13,681 bases of DNA from Ascidiaceihabitans sp. (GTDB lineage Bacteria > Pseudomonadota > Alphaproteobacteria > Rhodobacterales > Rhodobacteraceae), in assembly GCA_023301665.1 (NCBI GenBank), contig JALZUL010000232.1:1-13681 (forward strand), written 5' to 3'. The position numbers and the translations under genes are program-made. The notes under the pieces were generated by a model. That model worked only from the letters and a program-made list of their open reading frames with translations. It had not been told where the DNA came from and made no database searches. Below are positions 1 through 6,705 of the stretch, piece by piece; the stretch's first letter is position 1, and every line of letters begins with the position of its first letter.

Positions 1-14
1 GAAGAAAAACCGCT

Positions 15-50
15 GTCAGATTGACCTAGGGCAAAAAGCAGTTATCTGAC
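15..50 (+). promoter_or_regulatory. Candidate hemH promoter with operator-like inverted repeat
   Basis: The 77 bases before hemH show no gene. A perfect 7-base inverted repeat, GTCAGAT at 15-21 and ATCTGAC at 44-50, flanks a possible sigma-70 -35 box TTGACC (21-26) and a weak -10 box TATCTG (43-48, spacer 16). The arms overlap both boxes, as an operator would. The regulator is unknown; ferrochelatase genes in this group are plausible targets of iron or haem regulators, but I see no clear Irr or RirA motif. The promoter reading is tentative. Confidence 0.25.
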
Positions 51-77
51 TATTAGGCAATGAATTGAAAGAATAAT

Positions 78-1151
78 ATGTTGGACGCCACAGACACACA
101 GAATGATAGCGGAACTGTCCCTGCACATGCGAATGCAGACCATCCAAAAGTAAAAGCTCCCAAAGTGGGAATTTTGCTTTCAAACTTGGGAACCCCGGAC
201 AACTACGATTATTGGTCTATGCGCCGTTATCTTGGTGAATTCCTTTCTGACCGTCGCGTCATCGACTATAGCCCATGGCTATGGCAGCCACTTTTACAGC
301 TAGTTATCCTAACAAAGCGCCCGTTTTCATCGGGAGCAGCTTATAAATCGATCTGGAACGAAGCTGAAAACGAAAGTCCGCTTCTAACGATCACAAAAGC
401 CAAAACAGCCAAGATTAAAGCAGCTATGCAAGCACGGTATGGTGACGACGTTTTGGTCGATTTCTGCATGCGCTACGGCAATCCATCTACCAAATCAAAG
501 GTACGGGAAATGACCGAAGCCGGCTGTCAGAAAATCTTGTTTTTTCCGCTTTATCCACAATACGCAGGCGCAACGTCAGCCACTGCAAACGATGAATTTT
601 TCCGTGCGTTGATGGAAGAAACCTGGCAGCCAGTCGCGCGGACAGTCGAACCGTATTTTGACGATCCAAAATATATCGATGCTTTAGCGCAATCCATTGA
701 AAAAGCGTATCAAAAACTCGAAAAACGTCCTGATATATTGGTTTGTTCTTATCACGGTGTCCCACAGCGCTACCTGATGCAAGGTGATCCGTATCACTGC
801 CAATGCCAGAAAACGACACGATTGCTGAAAGAACGTCTGGGTTGGGAAGACACCGAAATCAAGACAACTTTTCAATCAAAATTCGGACCTGAGGAATGGC
901 TTCAACCATACACAGTTGAAGAAGTCGCGCGCCTTGCTGAGGCTGGTAAAAAGAACATCGCGGTTTGTGCCCCAGCATTCTCTGCCGATTGCATCGAGAC
1001 ACTAGAAGAAATCAACGAAGAGATTTTCGAAAGCTTTGAACACGCCGGTGGCGAAGTCTTTACGTATATTCCATGCCTCAACGATGATGACGCACACATC
1101 GATGCGTTAGGATCTGTCATTGAGCGGAATTTGCAGGGTTGGCTAGATTAA
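78..1151 (+). CDS. hemH: Ferrochelatase
   Basis: Inserts Fe2+ into protoporphyrin IX to make protohaem, the last step of haem synthesis, in the cytoplasm or at the inner membrane. The 357-residue product has the family's N-terminal start KVGILLSNLGTPD at about residue 29, preceded by a variable hydrophilic extension that makes it longer than the roughly 320 residues of E. coli HemH. The catalytic-histidine motif SYHGVPQRYL has its His at 226. The acidic metal-site motif FSADCIETLEEI has its Glu at 307. A CxC pair (C241, C243) sits in the segment DPYHCQCQKT; some bacterial ferrochelatases carry a [2Fe-2S] cluster, but ligation by these residues is only a possibility. The start is the first ATG of the open frame, with a weak purine-rich ribosome site upstream. 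The gene is monocistronic, converging on the next gene through a hairpin at 1196-1222. Confidence 0.97.
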   Translation: MLDATDTQNDSGTVPAHANADHPKVKAPKVGILLSNLGTPDNYDYWSMRRYLGEFLSDRRVIDYSPWLWQPLLQLVILTKRPFSSGAAYKSIWNEAENESPLLTITKAKTAKIKAAMQARYGDDVLVDFCMRYGNPSTKSKVREMTEAGCQKILFFPLYPQYAGATSATANDEFFRALMEETWQPVARTVEPYFDDPKYIDALAQSIEKAYQKLEKRPDILVCSYHGVPQRYLMQGDPYHCQCQKTTRLLKERLGWEDTEIKTTFQSKFGPEEWLQPYTVEEVARLAEAGKKNIAVCAPAFSADCIETLEEINEEIFESFEHAGGEVFTYIPCLNDDDAHIDALGSVIERNLQGWLD

Positions 1152-1195
1152 TTTTCAGCCAACTCTCAAGTTATATTAATACAGTTAAACGTAAA

Positions 1196-1222
1196 AAAGG
1201 CGGTGCTAATAACACCGCCTTT
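1196..1222. terminator. Bidirectional hairpin terminator between hemH and the micro-protein gene
   Basis: A perfect 10-bp stem (AAAGGCGGTG at 1196-1205 with CACCGCCTTT at 1213-1222) closes a 7-base loop. Read on the minus strand it is followed by a run of T (complement of the A run at 1193-1198), a classic intrinsic terminator for the gene at 1249-1431. Read on the plus strand the stem itself ends in TTT with an AT-rich tail, so it can also stop hemH transcripts. It sits between two convergent genes. Confidence 0.85.
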
Positions 1223-1248
1223 CAAAATTTTAAATTCGCGAAAGCGAA

Positions 1249-1431
1249 TTAGTCAGCTGCTACTGCTGCTGCAACAACCGCCAAAAGAATCAAAGGCAAG
1301 ATGATGCCTGAAGAAGAAGACGTCGCTTCTTCAACGATTACTGGTGCTTCGATTACTGGTTCTGCTACGGAACCAGCGAATGCTGTTGATGCTGCGGCTG
1401 TCAAAGCGGCTGCGAGTACTAGTTTTTTCAT
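1249..1431 (-). CDS. Small secreted/membrane protein of unknown function
   Basis: Sixty residues. An N-terminal Sec-type signal peptide (MKKLVLAAALTAAASTAFA, cleavage likely after AFA at 19) is followed by a short acidic linker rich in Pro, Val and Glu with near-repeats (AEPVIEA, PVIVEEA), four serines, and a hydrophobic C-terminal segment (GIILPLILLAVVAAAVAA, about 42-59) ending in Asp. The predicted mature part has no Lys, Arg or His and carries four Glu and one Asp. The open frame can be extended upstream to a GTG at 1467, but the ATG at 1431 has a strong GGAGG (complement of 1437-1441) five bases away and starts a textbook signal peptide, so it is preferred. A strong terminator follows. 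Short proteins of this kind next to hemH may be conserved in Rhodobacterales, but I cannot name a family or function. Processing could leave a tail-anchored mini-protein in the inner membrane. Confidence 0.75.
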   Translation of the reverse strand: MKKLVLAAALTAAASTAFAGSVAEPVIEAPVIVEEATSSSSGIILPLILLAVVAAAVAAD

Positions 1432-1481
1432 ATTAACCTCCAGATTTGGCGCGCACAGCAATTGCACTGGCGCGCACCCAA
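1428..1481 (-). CDS. Candidate cysteine-rich upstream mini-ORF (leader peptide)
   Basis: A TTG-initiated 17-codon frame (MGARQCNCCARQIWRLI) ends in a TGA that overlaps the ATG of the micro-protein gene as ATGA. A GAGG (complement of 1488-1491) lies six bases before the TTG, and an in-frame stop lies just upstream, so TTG is the only usable start. Three of four consecutive codons (QCNCC) encode Cys. Overlap with the downstream start suggests translational coupling, and Cys-rich leader peptides are known to sense metals or cysteine supply in other bacteria. The frame is short and lies in a region with direct repeats, so chance is a real alternative. Confidence 0.25.
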   Translation of the reverse strand: MGARQCNCCARQIWRLI

Positions 1482-1556
1482 GACTTACCTCGTGCCTCTG
1501 TGTAAACAGCTATTTGGCTGAATTGCAAACCCAGATTCTGCGTCTGCACAGAGGAA
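1432..1556 (-). promoter_or_regulatory. Structured leader region of the micro-protein gene
   Basis: In the minus-strand transcript an 8-bp stem pairs CCTCTGTG (complement of 1547-1554) with CACAGAGG (complement of 1495-1502). It encloses two smaller hairpins, CAGA-7 nt-TCTG and CAGC-6 nt-GCTG (complement of 1507-1520), which would give a three-way junction. Nearer the gene, GTGCGCGCCA occurs twice (complements of 1468-1477 and 1447-1456) at a 21-base period around the palindrome GCAATTGC. This could be a cis-regulatory RNA, an operator, or part of an sRNA; no known riboswitch class is recognised. A TTGACG at the end of the upstream gene is a possible -35 box, but no good -10 box matches it. 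Confidence 0.35.
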
Positions 1557-1570
1557 AACACTTTTTTTCG

Positions 1571-2167
1571 TCAAATTAGCAACACTTGTGTGCCAACCTT
1601 CGCTTTGCCGAACAATTCAGCGATATGCTCATTGTACAAACCGATGCATCCGTTTGAGGATTTGCGGCCAATTTTGCGCGTATCGTGTGTCCCGTGAATA
1701 CGGTAGTACGTCCAGCTAAGATAAAGTGCGTGTGATCCCAACGGGTTCTCTGGACCTGGGCCAATGAATTTCGGCCATTCAGGGTTACGCTCTAACATCG
1801 AAGGTGTTGGGCGCCAGCTTGGGCCATCAACCTTACGAGTAATCACTGTCCGACCACGGCGAGTCAGATCTTCTGTCAACGGAACACTTGACGGGTACAG
1901 TTTATACTCAGTCTGCTCTTCGTTCCAGTAGTGTACCGCACGGCTGTCGAGGTCGACTAAAATTGCGCCATTTTTCGTATTATCGAAATATGGGCGCCAA
2001 TCTAAAGTACGGAAACTCGAGATGTTACGCCGTACTGATTCCGTCTGATCCCGCTCTGAATACCCAGGAAGATCGGTACTTTGTGCCAACGCTGGCGTAC
2101 CCAGAACAGCTGCCGTCCCGGCTAGGAACGTGCGTCGTGTGGGTGTTTCGAATAGCTTTTTGGACAT
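1571..2167 (-). CDS. L,D-transpeptidase (YkuD domain), Tat-type signal
   Basis: Periplasmic L,D-transpeptidase: forms 3-3 peptidoglycan crosslinks or attaches proteins to peptidoglycan through a catalytic cysteine. The 198-residue product begins with a twin-arginine signal (TRRTFLAGTAAV, RR at 11-12) ending in PALAQ, cleavage probably after residue 28. The YkuD signature is clear: IHGTHD with His158, then SSNGCIGL with catalytic Cys174, near the C-terminus. The frame extends nine codons upstream to 2194, but the ATG at 2167 has GGAGAG (complement of 2174-2179) six bases away and gives a compact signal. It lies 139 bases upstream of the micro-protein gene on the same strand and is divergent from the CAP lipoprotein. 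The exact physiological reaction (crosslinking or anchoring) cannot be told from sequence. Confidence 0.9.
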   Translation of the reverse strand: MSKKLFETPTRRTFLAGTAAVLGTPALAQSTDLPGYSERDQTESVRRNISSFRTLDWRPYFDNTKNGAILVDLDSRAVHYWNEEQTEYKLYPSSVPLTEDLTRRGRTVITRKVDGPSWRPTPSMLERNPEWPKFIGPGPENPLGSHALYLSWTYYRIHGTHDTRKIGRKSSNGCIGLYNEHIAELFGKAKVGTQVLLI

Positions 2168-2340
2168 TTTTGTCTCTCCATCGCTTAAACTCATGCCTTA
2201 ATGCGCACCCTATTGCGCTAAAGTCGCACTCGCAAATCAAACAACTGTCATTGCGCGGTCTCACGCTGATGTGCGTTTGAAATGCAACGCCAGTCGCGGT
2301 ATGCCTCAAGAAATACGTATTTTCCGAGTGGAGCACTAAA
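2168..2340. promoter_or_regulatory. Divergent intergenic region with a 12-bp palindrome
   Basis: This 173-base gap separates the divergent L,D-transpeptidase and CAP lipoprotein genes, so it must hold promoters in both directions. A perfect palindrome AAATACGTATTT (2311-2322) lies just before the ribosome site GTGGAG (2328-2333) of the CAP gene, where an operator or transcription start would lie. No confident -35/-10 pair was identified. Confidence 0.35.
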
Positions 2341-2979
2341 ATGGTCAGAATATTCGCTGCTATGATTGCCGGCTTAATCGCCCTTTCAGCATGTACACCA
2401 GCTGAGCCGCAATTGGGACGCGATGGCAAACCTGCCACCAAGATCTACAAAATCAGAAACAATGACACAGGCAAGCTACAGTTTCGCATGCTTGATTCAG
2501 TCAACGCCCTGCGCAGTGCACAAGGTGTTGGGCCTGTCACATTAAACCCACAACTGAATGCTGCCGCCGCAACCCATTCACGTGATATGTCGACACAAAA
2601 CCGCCCCTGGCACTTTGGCTCTGATGGATCGTCCCCAATCGATCGCGTTCAGCGCGTCGGCTATACAGGCCAGTTGGTTGGTGAAAACATTTCCGAAACC
2701 TTCGAAGCTGAACTGGAAACGCTTGCTGCGTGGATCGAACAGCCCGACACCCGCCGTACAATCTTGTCACCAGATGCCGCTGATATGGGGTTTGCCTGGT
2801 TCCAAGAGCCAAATGGTAAAATCTGGTGGACGATGATCATGGGTAACCCATCAACAGCACCGCTTATCCCGTCAGCAAATCCTGAACCGACACGTTTGGT
2901 CCCAAGTGTCATTTCTGACGAAACAGCTACAACCGAAGATGAAGATCTTGTCGCGACGCTAGCCGCTGCAATTGAATAG
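2341..2979 (+). CDS. CAP (SCP/PR-1-like) domain lipoprotein
   Basis: The 212-residue product starts with a lipoprotein signal (ALSAC, lipidated Cys18; the +2 Thr does not suggest inner-membrane retention, so outer membrane is likely). A CAP domain spans about residues 48-170: LDSVNALRSAQGVGPVTLNPQL, then THSRDM with His79, PWHFGSDG with His91, VGENI with Glu115, and MGFAW near 149-153. The two His and the Glu correspond to the conserved CAP cavity residues that can bind metal in some members. The C-terminal 40 residues are acidic and low in complexity. Bacterial CAP proteins are extracytoplasmic and mostly of unknown biochemical role. It sits between two L,D-transpeptidases, converging on the second with a 16-base gap, which suggests an envelope function. 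The start has a GGAG seven bases upstream. Confidence 0.88.
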   Translation: MVRIFAAMIAGLIALSACTPAEPQLGRDGKPATKIYKIRNNDTGKLQFRMLDSVNALRSAQGVGPVTLNPQLNAAAATHSRDMSTQNRPWHFGSDGSSPIDRVQRVGYTGQLVGENISETFEAELETLAAWIEQPDTRRTILSPDAADMGFAWFQEPNGKIWWTMIMGNPSTAPLIPSANPEPTRLVPSVISDETATTEDEDLVATLAAAIE

Positions 2980-2995
2980 AGATTGAAAGAGCGGC

Positions 2996-3502
2996 TTACG
3001 GATTGATTTTAATCGGTGTGCCGTTCTTTACCATCGCATAGATGGTTTCCATTTCGCGATTGGGCACGGCAATGCAACCCCATGTCCAATCGTTTTTACC
3101 CAGCTTGAATGGGTTTGATTCACCGTGAATAAAAATATCCCCACCGGGTGGTTTACCAAGTGCGGCGGCTTCAGCTCGATCTTTAGCGTTTGGATATGAA
3201 ATACCAAGCGAGAGATGGAATCTACTATTCGGATTACGGCGATCGATAAAATAGTTGCCTTCCGGTGTACGACCATCACCCTCAAAGAATTTGTCACCGA
3301 TAGGTTCAAAGCCAAGATCAAATTCGTACTCTTTCAACACGCGATTGTTGTGAAACAAAAACATCTGACGATCCGCTTTATTGACCACAATGTATGTGAC
3401 CTCAGGACCGCTATAGGATTTAAACTTGCTCTTAGTTTTCTGCGCGCAAGCACTCAGAGCCGCCGTAGCCATAGCAGAAAGTATCAAAAACCGACGTTTC
3501 AT
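2996..3502 (-). CDS. L,D-transpeptidase family lipoprotein (YafK-like)
   Basis: The 168-residue product has a lipobox (ALSAC, Cys19) followed by a YkuD-type catalytic domain: VTYIVVNKADRQMFLF at about 35-50 (the typical opening strand), RTPEGNYFI, then IFIHGES with His126 and WTWGCIAVPN with catalytic Cys143. This short, single-domain layout resembles the YafK/DpaA-like branch, some members of which cleave rather than form links between peptidoglycan and Braun-type lipoproteins; the assignment to that branch is from motif flavour only. It differs from the enzyme at 1571-2167 in signal type and in its motif (TWGC against SNGC), so the two are not a recent duplication. The ribosome site is weak. 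It lies 77 bases downstream of the rRNA methyltransferase on the same strand. Confidence 0.87.
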   Translation of the reverse strand: MKRRFLILSAMATAALSACAQKTKSKFKSYSGPEVTYIVVNKADRQMFLFHNNRVLKEYEFDLGFEPIGDKFFEGDGRTPEGNYFIDRRNPNSRFHLSLGISYPNAKDRAEAAALGKPPGGDIFIHGESNPFKLGKNDWTWGCIAVPNREMETIYAMVKNGTPIKINP

Positions 3503-3534
3503 AATTTACTCAGATTACATGAAAGAATACTGGT

Positions 3535-3560
3535 CTGTTAACACTCAGAATAGTGAACAG
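3535..3560. promoter_or_regulatory. Imperfect inverted repeat between methyltransferase and L,D-transpeptidase genes
   Basis: CTGTTAACACT (3535-3545) pairs with AGTGAACAG (3552-3560), giving nine base pairs with a two-base bulge and a six-base loop. It is 33-58 bases upstream of the L,D-transpeptidase start and 20-45 bases downstream of the methyltransferase stop. No T run follows on the minus strand, so it is a poor intrinsic terminator; an operator is equally possible. Confidence 0.3.
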
Positions 3561-3579
3561 CATAGGAAAATCGGTATGT

Positions 3580-4833
3580 TCACCCAATAGTGAGCTTTTT
3601 AGGAGCCGCTTTTGCACCCAAACGCTTAAAAGAGCCAATCAATTCCACATGCGACGACCAACGAAACTGGTCAACAGGCTGCACCCATTCCAGTTCATAT
3701 CCCGCCTCTTGCAACACAGCAGCGTCACGAGCAAACGTAATCGGGTTACACGAAATATAGGCGATGATCGGCACGATTGATTTGACCAATTCAGCCACTT
3801 GAGCCGATGCCCCCGCGCGCGGAGGATCAAGCACAACAGCATCAAACTTATCCAATTCATCCGGAAGCAATGGCCTACGGAACAAATCCCGCGTCTCGGA
3901 TACTACGGGCTTTAAGCCAACTGCCAGTCGCCAACCTTGATCCAAAGCATCAATCATCGCTTTATCACCTTCAAAGGCATGAACCTCTGACGTCTCAGCA
4001 AGTGGAAGCGAAAACGTACCGCTGCCTGCAAACAGATCAGCGACACGTTTACTTTTACCGACAATGTCGCTCACCAAATTTTGCAGTGTTTCTGCGCCAT
4101 GAGCTGTTGCTTGCAAAAATGCGCCCGCTGGAACAGCCACTTTCGCCGCACCAAACGACTGACGTGGTGGCGTGCGCATCGCGATCGTTTCCCCATCCCA
4201 GGTCAATCTCGCAAGTCCGCTTCGATCGCAAAGCTGCGCTAGCTCTGAACGCAAAGGACCATCAAGGGGTTTACCACCTTGAACAGAGGCATCCAAACCA
4301 TCCTCAGAAACAGTAAGAGAAACGGCCAACGCTGCTTTTCGGCTGGTCCCAATCACTGCCAACTCTTCCGCGATCGGAAAACCTGCTTTAATTTTAGGGT
4401 CGATCAATTGGCAATCAGGAACTTCGATAATTGTACCACTGGCACGACCATGAAATCCAACCATTGCACCGCTTTTGGTCCGCTTAGCAGCTACTGTTGC
4501 GCGTTGGCGTGACTGCGCGGGTGACGTCAGCGTTGGCCGAATATCGGGTTCAATCCCATGCGCGGCAAAGGCACGACCTACGATATCGGCCTTCCAAGTT
4601 GCCACAAATTCATCACTCGCATGTTGCAACTGACACCCACCACAAGACTTAAAGTGACGGCAAGGCGCAGAAACCCGATCAGATGATGGGGTCTGAATGC
4701 GCACGTCTTTCAACATGTCACCATCAGGCCTTCCCGTGACAACTTCGCCAGGCAAGGTCATCGGGGCAAACAAGGGTCCTTCGGCAATACCATCGCCTTG
4801 ATGTCCCAAACGGATAATTTGATATTCAGTCAT
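3580..4833 (-). CDS. 23S rRNA (uracil-C5)-methyltransferase, TrmA/RlmD family
   Basis: SAM-dependent enzyme that makes 5-methyluridine in RNA, most likely 23S rRNA. The 417 residues begin with a TRAM-like segment (IIRLGHQGDGIAEG...VVTG). Four cysteines that match the [4Fe-4S] ligands of RlmC/RlmD follow: C58, C64 and C67 in CRHFKSCGGCQLQH and C141 in VPDCQL. The methyltransferase domain has the SAM loop VADLFAGSGTFSLPLA, the motif VVLDPPRAGA, and the catalytic nucleophile in AYISCNP (Cys362). Family is certain; the exact target (RlmD U1939, RlmC U747 or another uracil) cannot be fixed from sequence, so no symbol is given. The start is set by AGGGGAA (complement of 4839-4845) five bases upstream. 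It follows the ABC exporter pair after 39 bases and may share their transcript. Confidence 0.92.
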   Translation of the reverse strand: MTEYQIIRLGHQGDGIAEGPLFAPMTLPGEVVTGRPDGDMLKDVRIQTPSSDRVSAPCRHFKSCGGCQLQHASDEFVATWKADIVGRAFAAHGIEPDIRPTLTSPAQSRQRATVAAKRTKSGAMVGFHGRASGTIIEVPDCQLIDPKIKAGFPIAEELAVIGTSRKAALAVSLTVSEDGLDASVQGGKPLDGPLRSELAQLCDRSGLARLTWDGETIAMRTPPRQSFGAAKVAVPAGAFLQATAHGAETLQNLVSDIVGKSKRVADLFAGSGTFSLPLAETSEVHAFEGDKAMIDALDQGWRLAVGLKPVVSETRDLFRRPLLPDELDKFDAVVLDPPRAGASAQVAELVKSIVPIIAYISCNPITFARDAAVLQEAGYELEWVQPVDQFRWSSHVELIGSFKRLGAKAAPKKLTIG

Positions 4834-4872
4834 ACTGCTTCCCCTATCGCCAGATACTAAGAAACTAAAGGG

Positions 4873-6705
4873 TTATTCTGCAGCTTGTGTCTTAATGAAC
4901 CCACCCGACTGGCGATCCCAGTAACGCGCATAAAGCCCACCCCGAGCCAATAACGTATCATGATCACCCACCTCAACGATACGGCCATTGTCCATAACCA
5001 CGATCCGGTCCATCTCAGTTAAGGTCGACAAACGATGAGCAATAGCAAGTACTGTTTTACCTTCCATAACACGCGTCAAAGCCGATTGGATCGATGCTTC
5101 GACCTCACTATCAAGTGCGCTTGTCGCCTCGTCTAAAACCAAGATCGGCGCATCTTTCAAAATCGCCCGAGCCAAAGCGATGCGTTGGCGCTGACCACCC
5201 GAAAGTTTTACACCGCGCTCACCCAAATGAGCATCATACGCTTTGCGACCCTTATGATCTTCTAAGCCTTGGATGAAACCATCTGCTTCGGCGCTTTGAG
5301 CAGCGGCAATAACTTCAGCCTCTGACGCTTCAGGATTGCCATAAACAATGTTGTCGTGAGCAGACCGATTGAACATCGCCGTCTCTTGCGTCACCATCCC
5401 AATGCTACGCCGCAAACTTTCTTGGGTCACAGCTTTGATATTCACCCCATCAATTTCGATCGATCCATTTTCAGGGTCGTAAAGCCGCAACAACAAAGCG
5501 ACCAACGTAGATTTACCAGCACCAGATGCGCCGACGATCCCCAATTTTTCACCAGCAGCAATTGTTAGATTTACATCAGTTAGGCCACCTGTTTGCCGGC
5601 CATATGCAAAGCTCAGGTTGTTTAGTTTAATTTCACCCAGCGGAACCAAGAGCGATGGGGCACTCTCAACATCATCAACACGTACGGGAGGTGTGAGCGT
5701 TCGCATTCCATCTTCAATCTCGCCAACGTTGGAATAAATCGCCATCAAAGTGAAACTCACCCAACCCGTCATTTGCGCAATACGAATAGCAATAGCGCCA
5801 GCAGCAACAATATCCCCAGAGGTTGCTTGCCCAGATTTCCACAACATAATTGTGCCACCCAAAAGCAAAACAGGTAACAAGCCTGCCAGTGACATCAGGC
5901 CAAATCTGAACGCCGCCGATAGGTAACCAAATCGTACAGCACTTTCACGAAATGACCGCATCGCGCCCAGCGCGGCTCGGTCTTCGTGATCAGCGTGAGC
6001 GAACAATTTGACCGTCTTAATGTTGGTGATCGTATCAACCACCTGCCCCGAAACCATAGCCCGCTTGCCAGCACGATCAGCTGAGCGAACCCGCACGCGT
6101 GGCAAGTACCAATTGATCAACGCAAAATAGAGAACCAACCAGACAGAAAAGCCAATCGCGACTCGCCAATCAATCGCAATCAAAAGAAAGATTGACCCTG
6201 CCAAAGATGCAATGGCAAACGCCACAACGTTAATGACTTCAGACGCGACATCAGTGACTGCCCGCGCACATTGCATTTGCTTTTGAGCAATACGCCCAGC
6301 AAAATCGTCTTCGAAAAACCCAACTGTTTGACCTAGTGTCCAACGATGCAATCGCGACAAAACCAATGGGTTCACATTGGGCTGAACAATGATGGAATTG
6401 GACGCCGATGAAAGTCCAAATAAAATAGGTCTCGCGATCAAAAAGAATGCAAGACTTCCGGCAATCAACCCAACATTAGAGACCGAGAAAAAGCCATCAG
6501 GCCCAAGGGTAACCGTAGCATCGATAACGCGACCAAGAATATATGCCGTTCCAGCCTCAAGCGCACCAGCTGCTGCCGAAAAAAAGGCCGCCAACCACAA
6601 AGCAGGCCAAGCTCCAGCCAAACACCAGCGCATGAATGCACCAAGCTTTTGAGGTGGCGGACCACTTGCTGGTCGAAATGAATCAATCATATTGGCGAAA
6701 TTCAT
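4873..6705 (-). CDS. ABC exporter half-transporter, subunit 2 (MsbA-like, TM-NBD)
   Basis: A 610-residue half-exporter: an N-terminal membrane domain of probably six helices (about 30-330) and a C-terminal nucleotide-binding domain. The NBD is fully canonical: Walker A GASGAGKST (Lys398), signature LSGGQ (from 501), Walker B ILVLDEATS (Asp525 followed by Glu), and switch His557 in AIAHRLS. Its ATG overlaps the TGA of the preceding ABC gene as ATGA (6702-6705), so the two are translationally coupled and probably form a heterodimer. Substrate is unknown; lipid, drug or peptide export are all possible for this family. The N-terminus (NFANMIDSFRP) also allows an internal start at Met6, but the overlap favours 6705. 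Confidence 0.93.
   Translation of the reverse strand: MNFANMIDSFRPASGPPPQKLGAFMRWCLAGAWPALWLAAFFSAAAGALEAGTAYILGRVIDATVTLGPDGFFSVSNVGLIAGSLAFFLIARPILFGLSSASNSIIVQPNVNPLVLSRLHRWTLGQTVGFFEDDFAGRIAQKQMQCARAVTDVASEVINVVAFAIASLAGSIFLLIAIDWRVAIGFSVWLVLYFALINWYLPRVRVRSADRAGKRAMVSGQVVDTITNIKTVKLFAHADHEDRAALGAMRSFRESAVRFGYLSAAFRFGLMSLAGLLPVLLLGGTIMLWKSGQATSGDIVAAGAIAIRIAQMTGWVSFTLMAIYSNVGEIEDGMRTLTPPVRVDDVESAPSLLVPLGEIKLNNLSFAYGRQTGGLTDVNLTIAAGEKLGIVGASGAGKSTLVALLLRLYDPENGSIEIDGVNIKAVTQESLRRSIGMVTQETAMFNRSAHDNIVYGNPEASEAEVIAAAQSAEADGFIQGLEDHKGRKAYDAHLGERGVKLSGGQRQRIALARAILKDAPILVLDEATSALDSEVEASIQSALTRVMEGKTVLAIAHRLSTLTEMDRIVVMDNGRIVEVGDHDTLLARGGLYARYWDRQSGGFIKTQAAE

Noticed and set aside
1888..2441. 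Open frames on both strands spanning the L,D-transpeptidase start and the CAP gene start
   Set aside because: They cross a divergent promoter region and overlap two well-supported genes; composition is not protein-like.
1571..3502. The two L,D-transpeptidases as a recent tandem duplication
   Set aside because: Signal type, catalytic motif and length differ clearly, so they belong to different branches.
3807..4316. A long plus-strand open frame (169 codons) inside the methyltransferase gene
   Set aside because: It is antisense to a confidently identified gene, encodes a low-complexity, Gln/His/Arg-rich product with no domain, and has no ribosome site.
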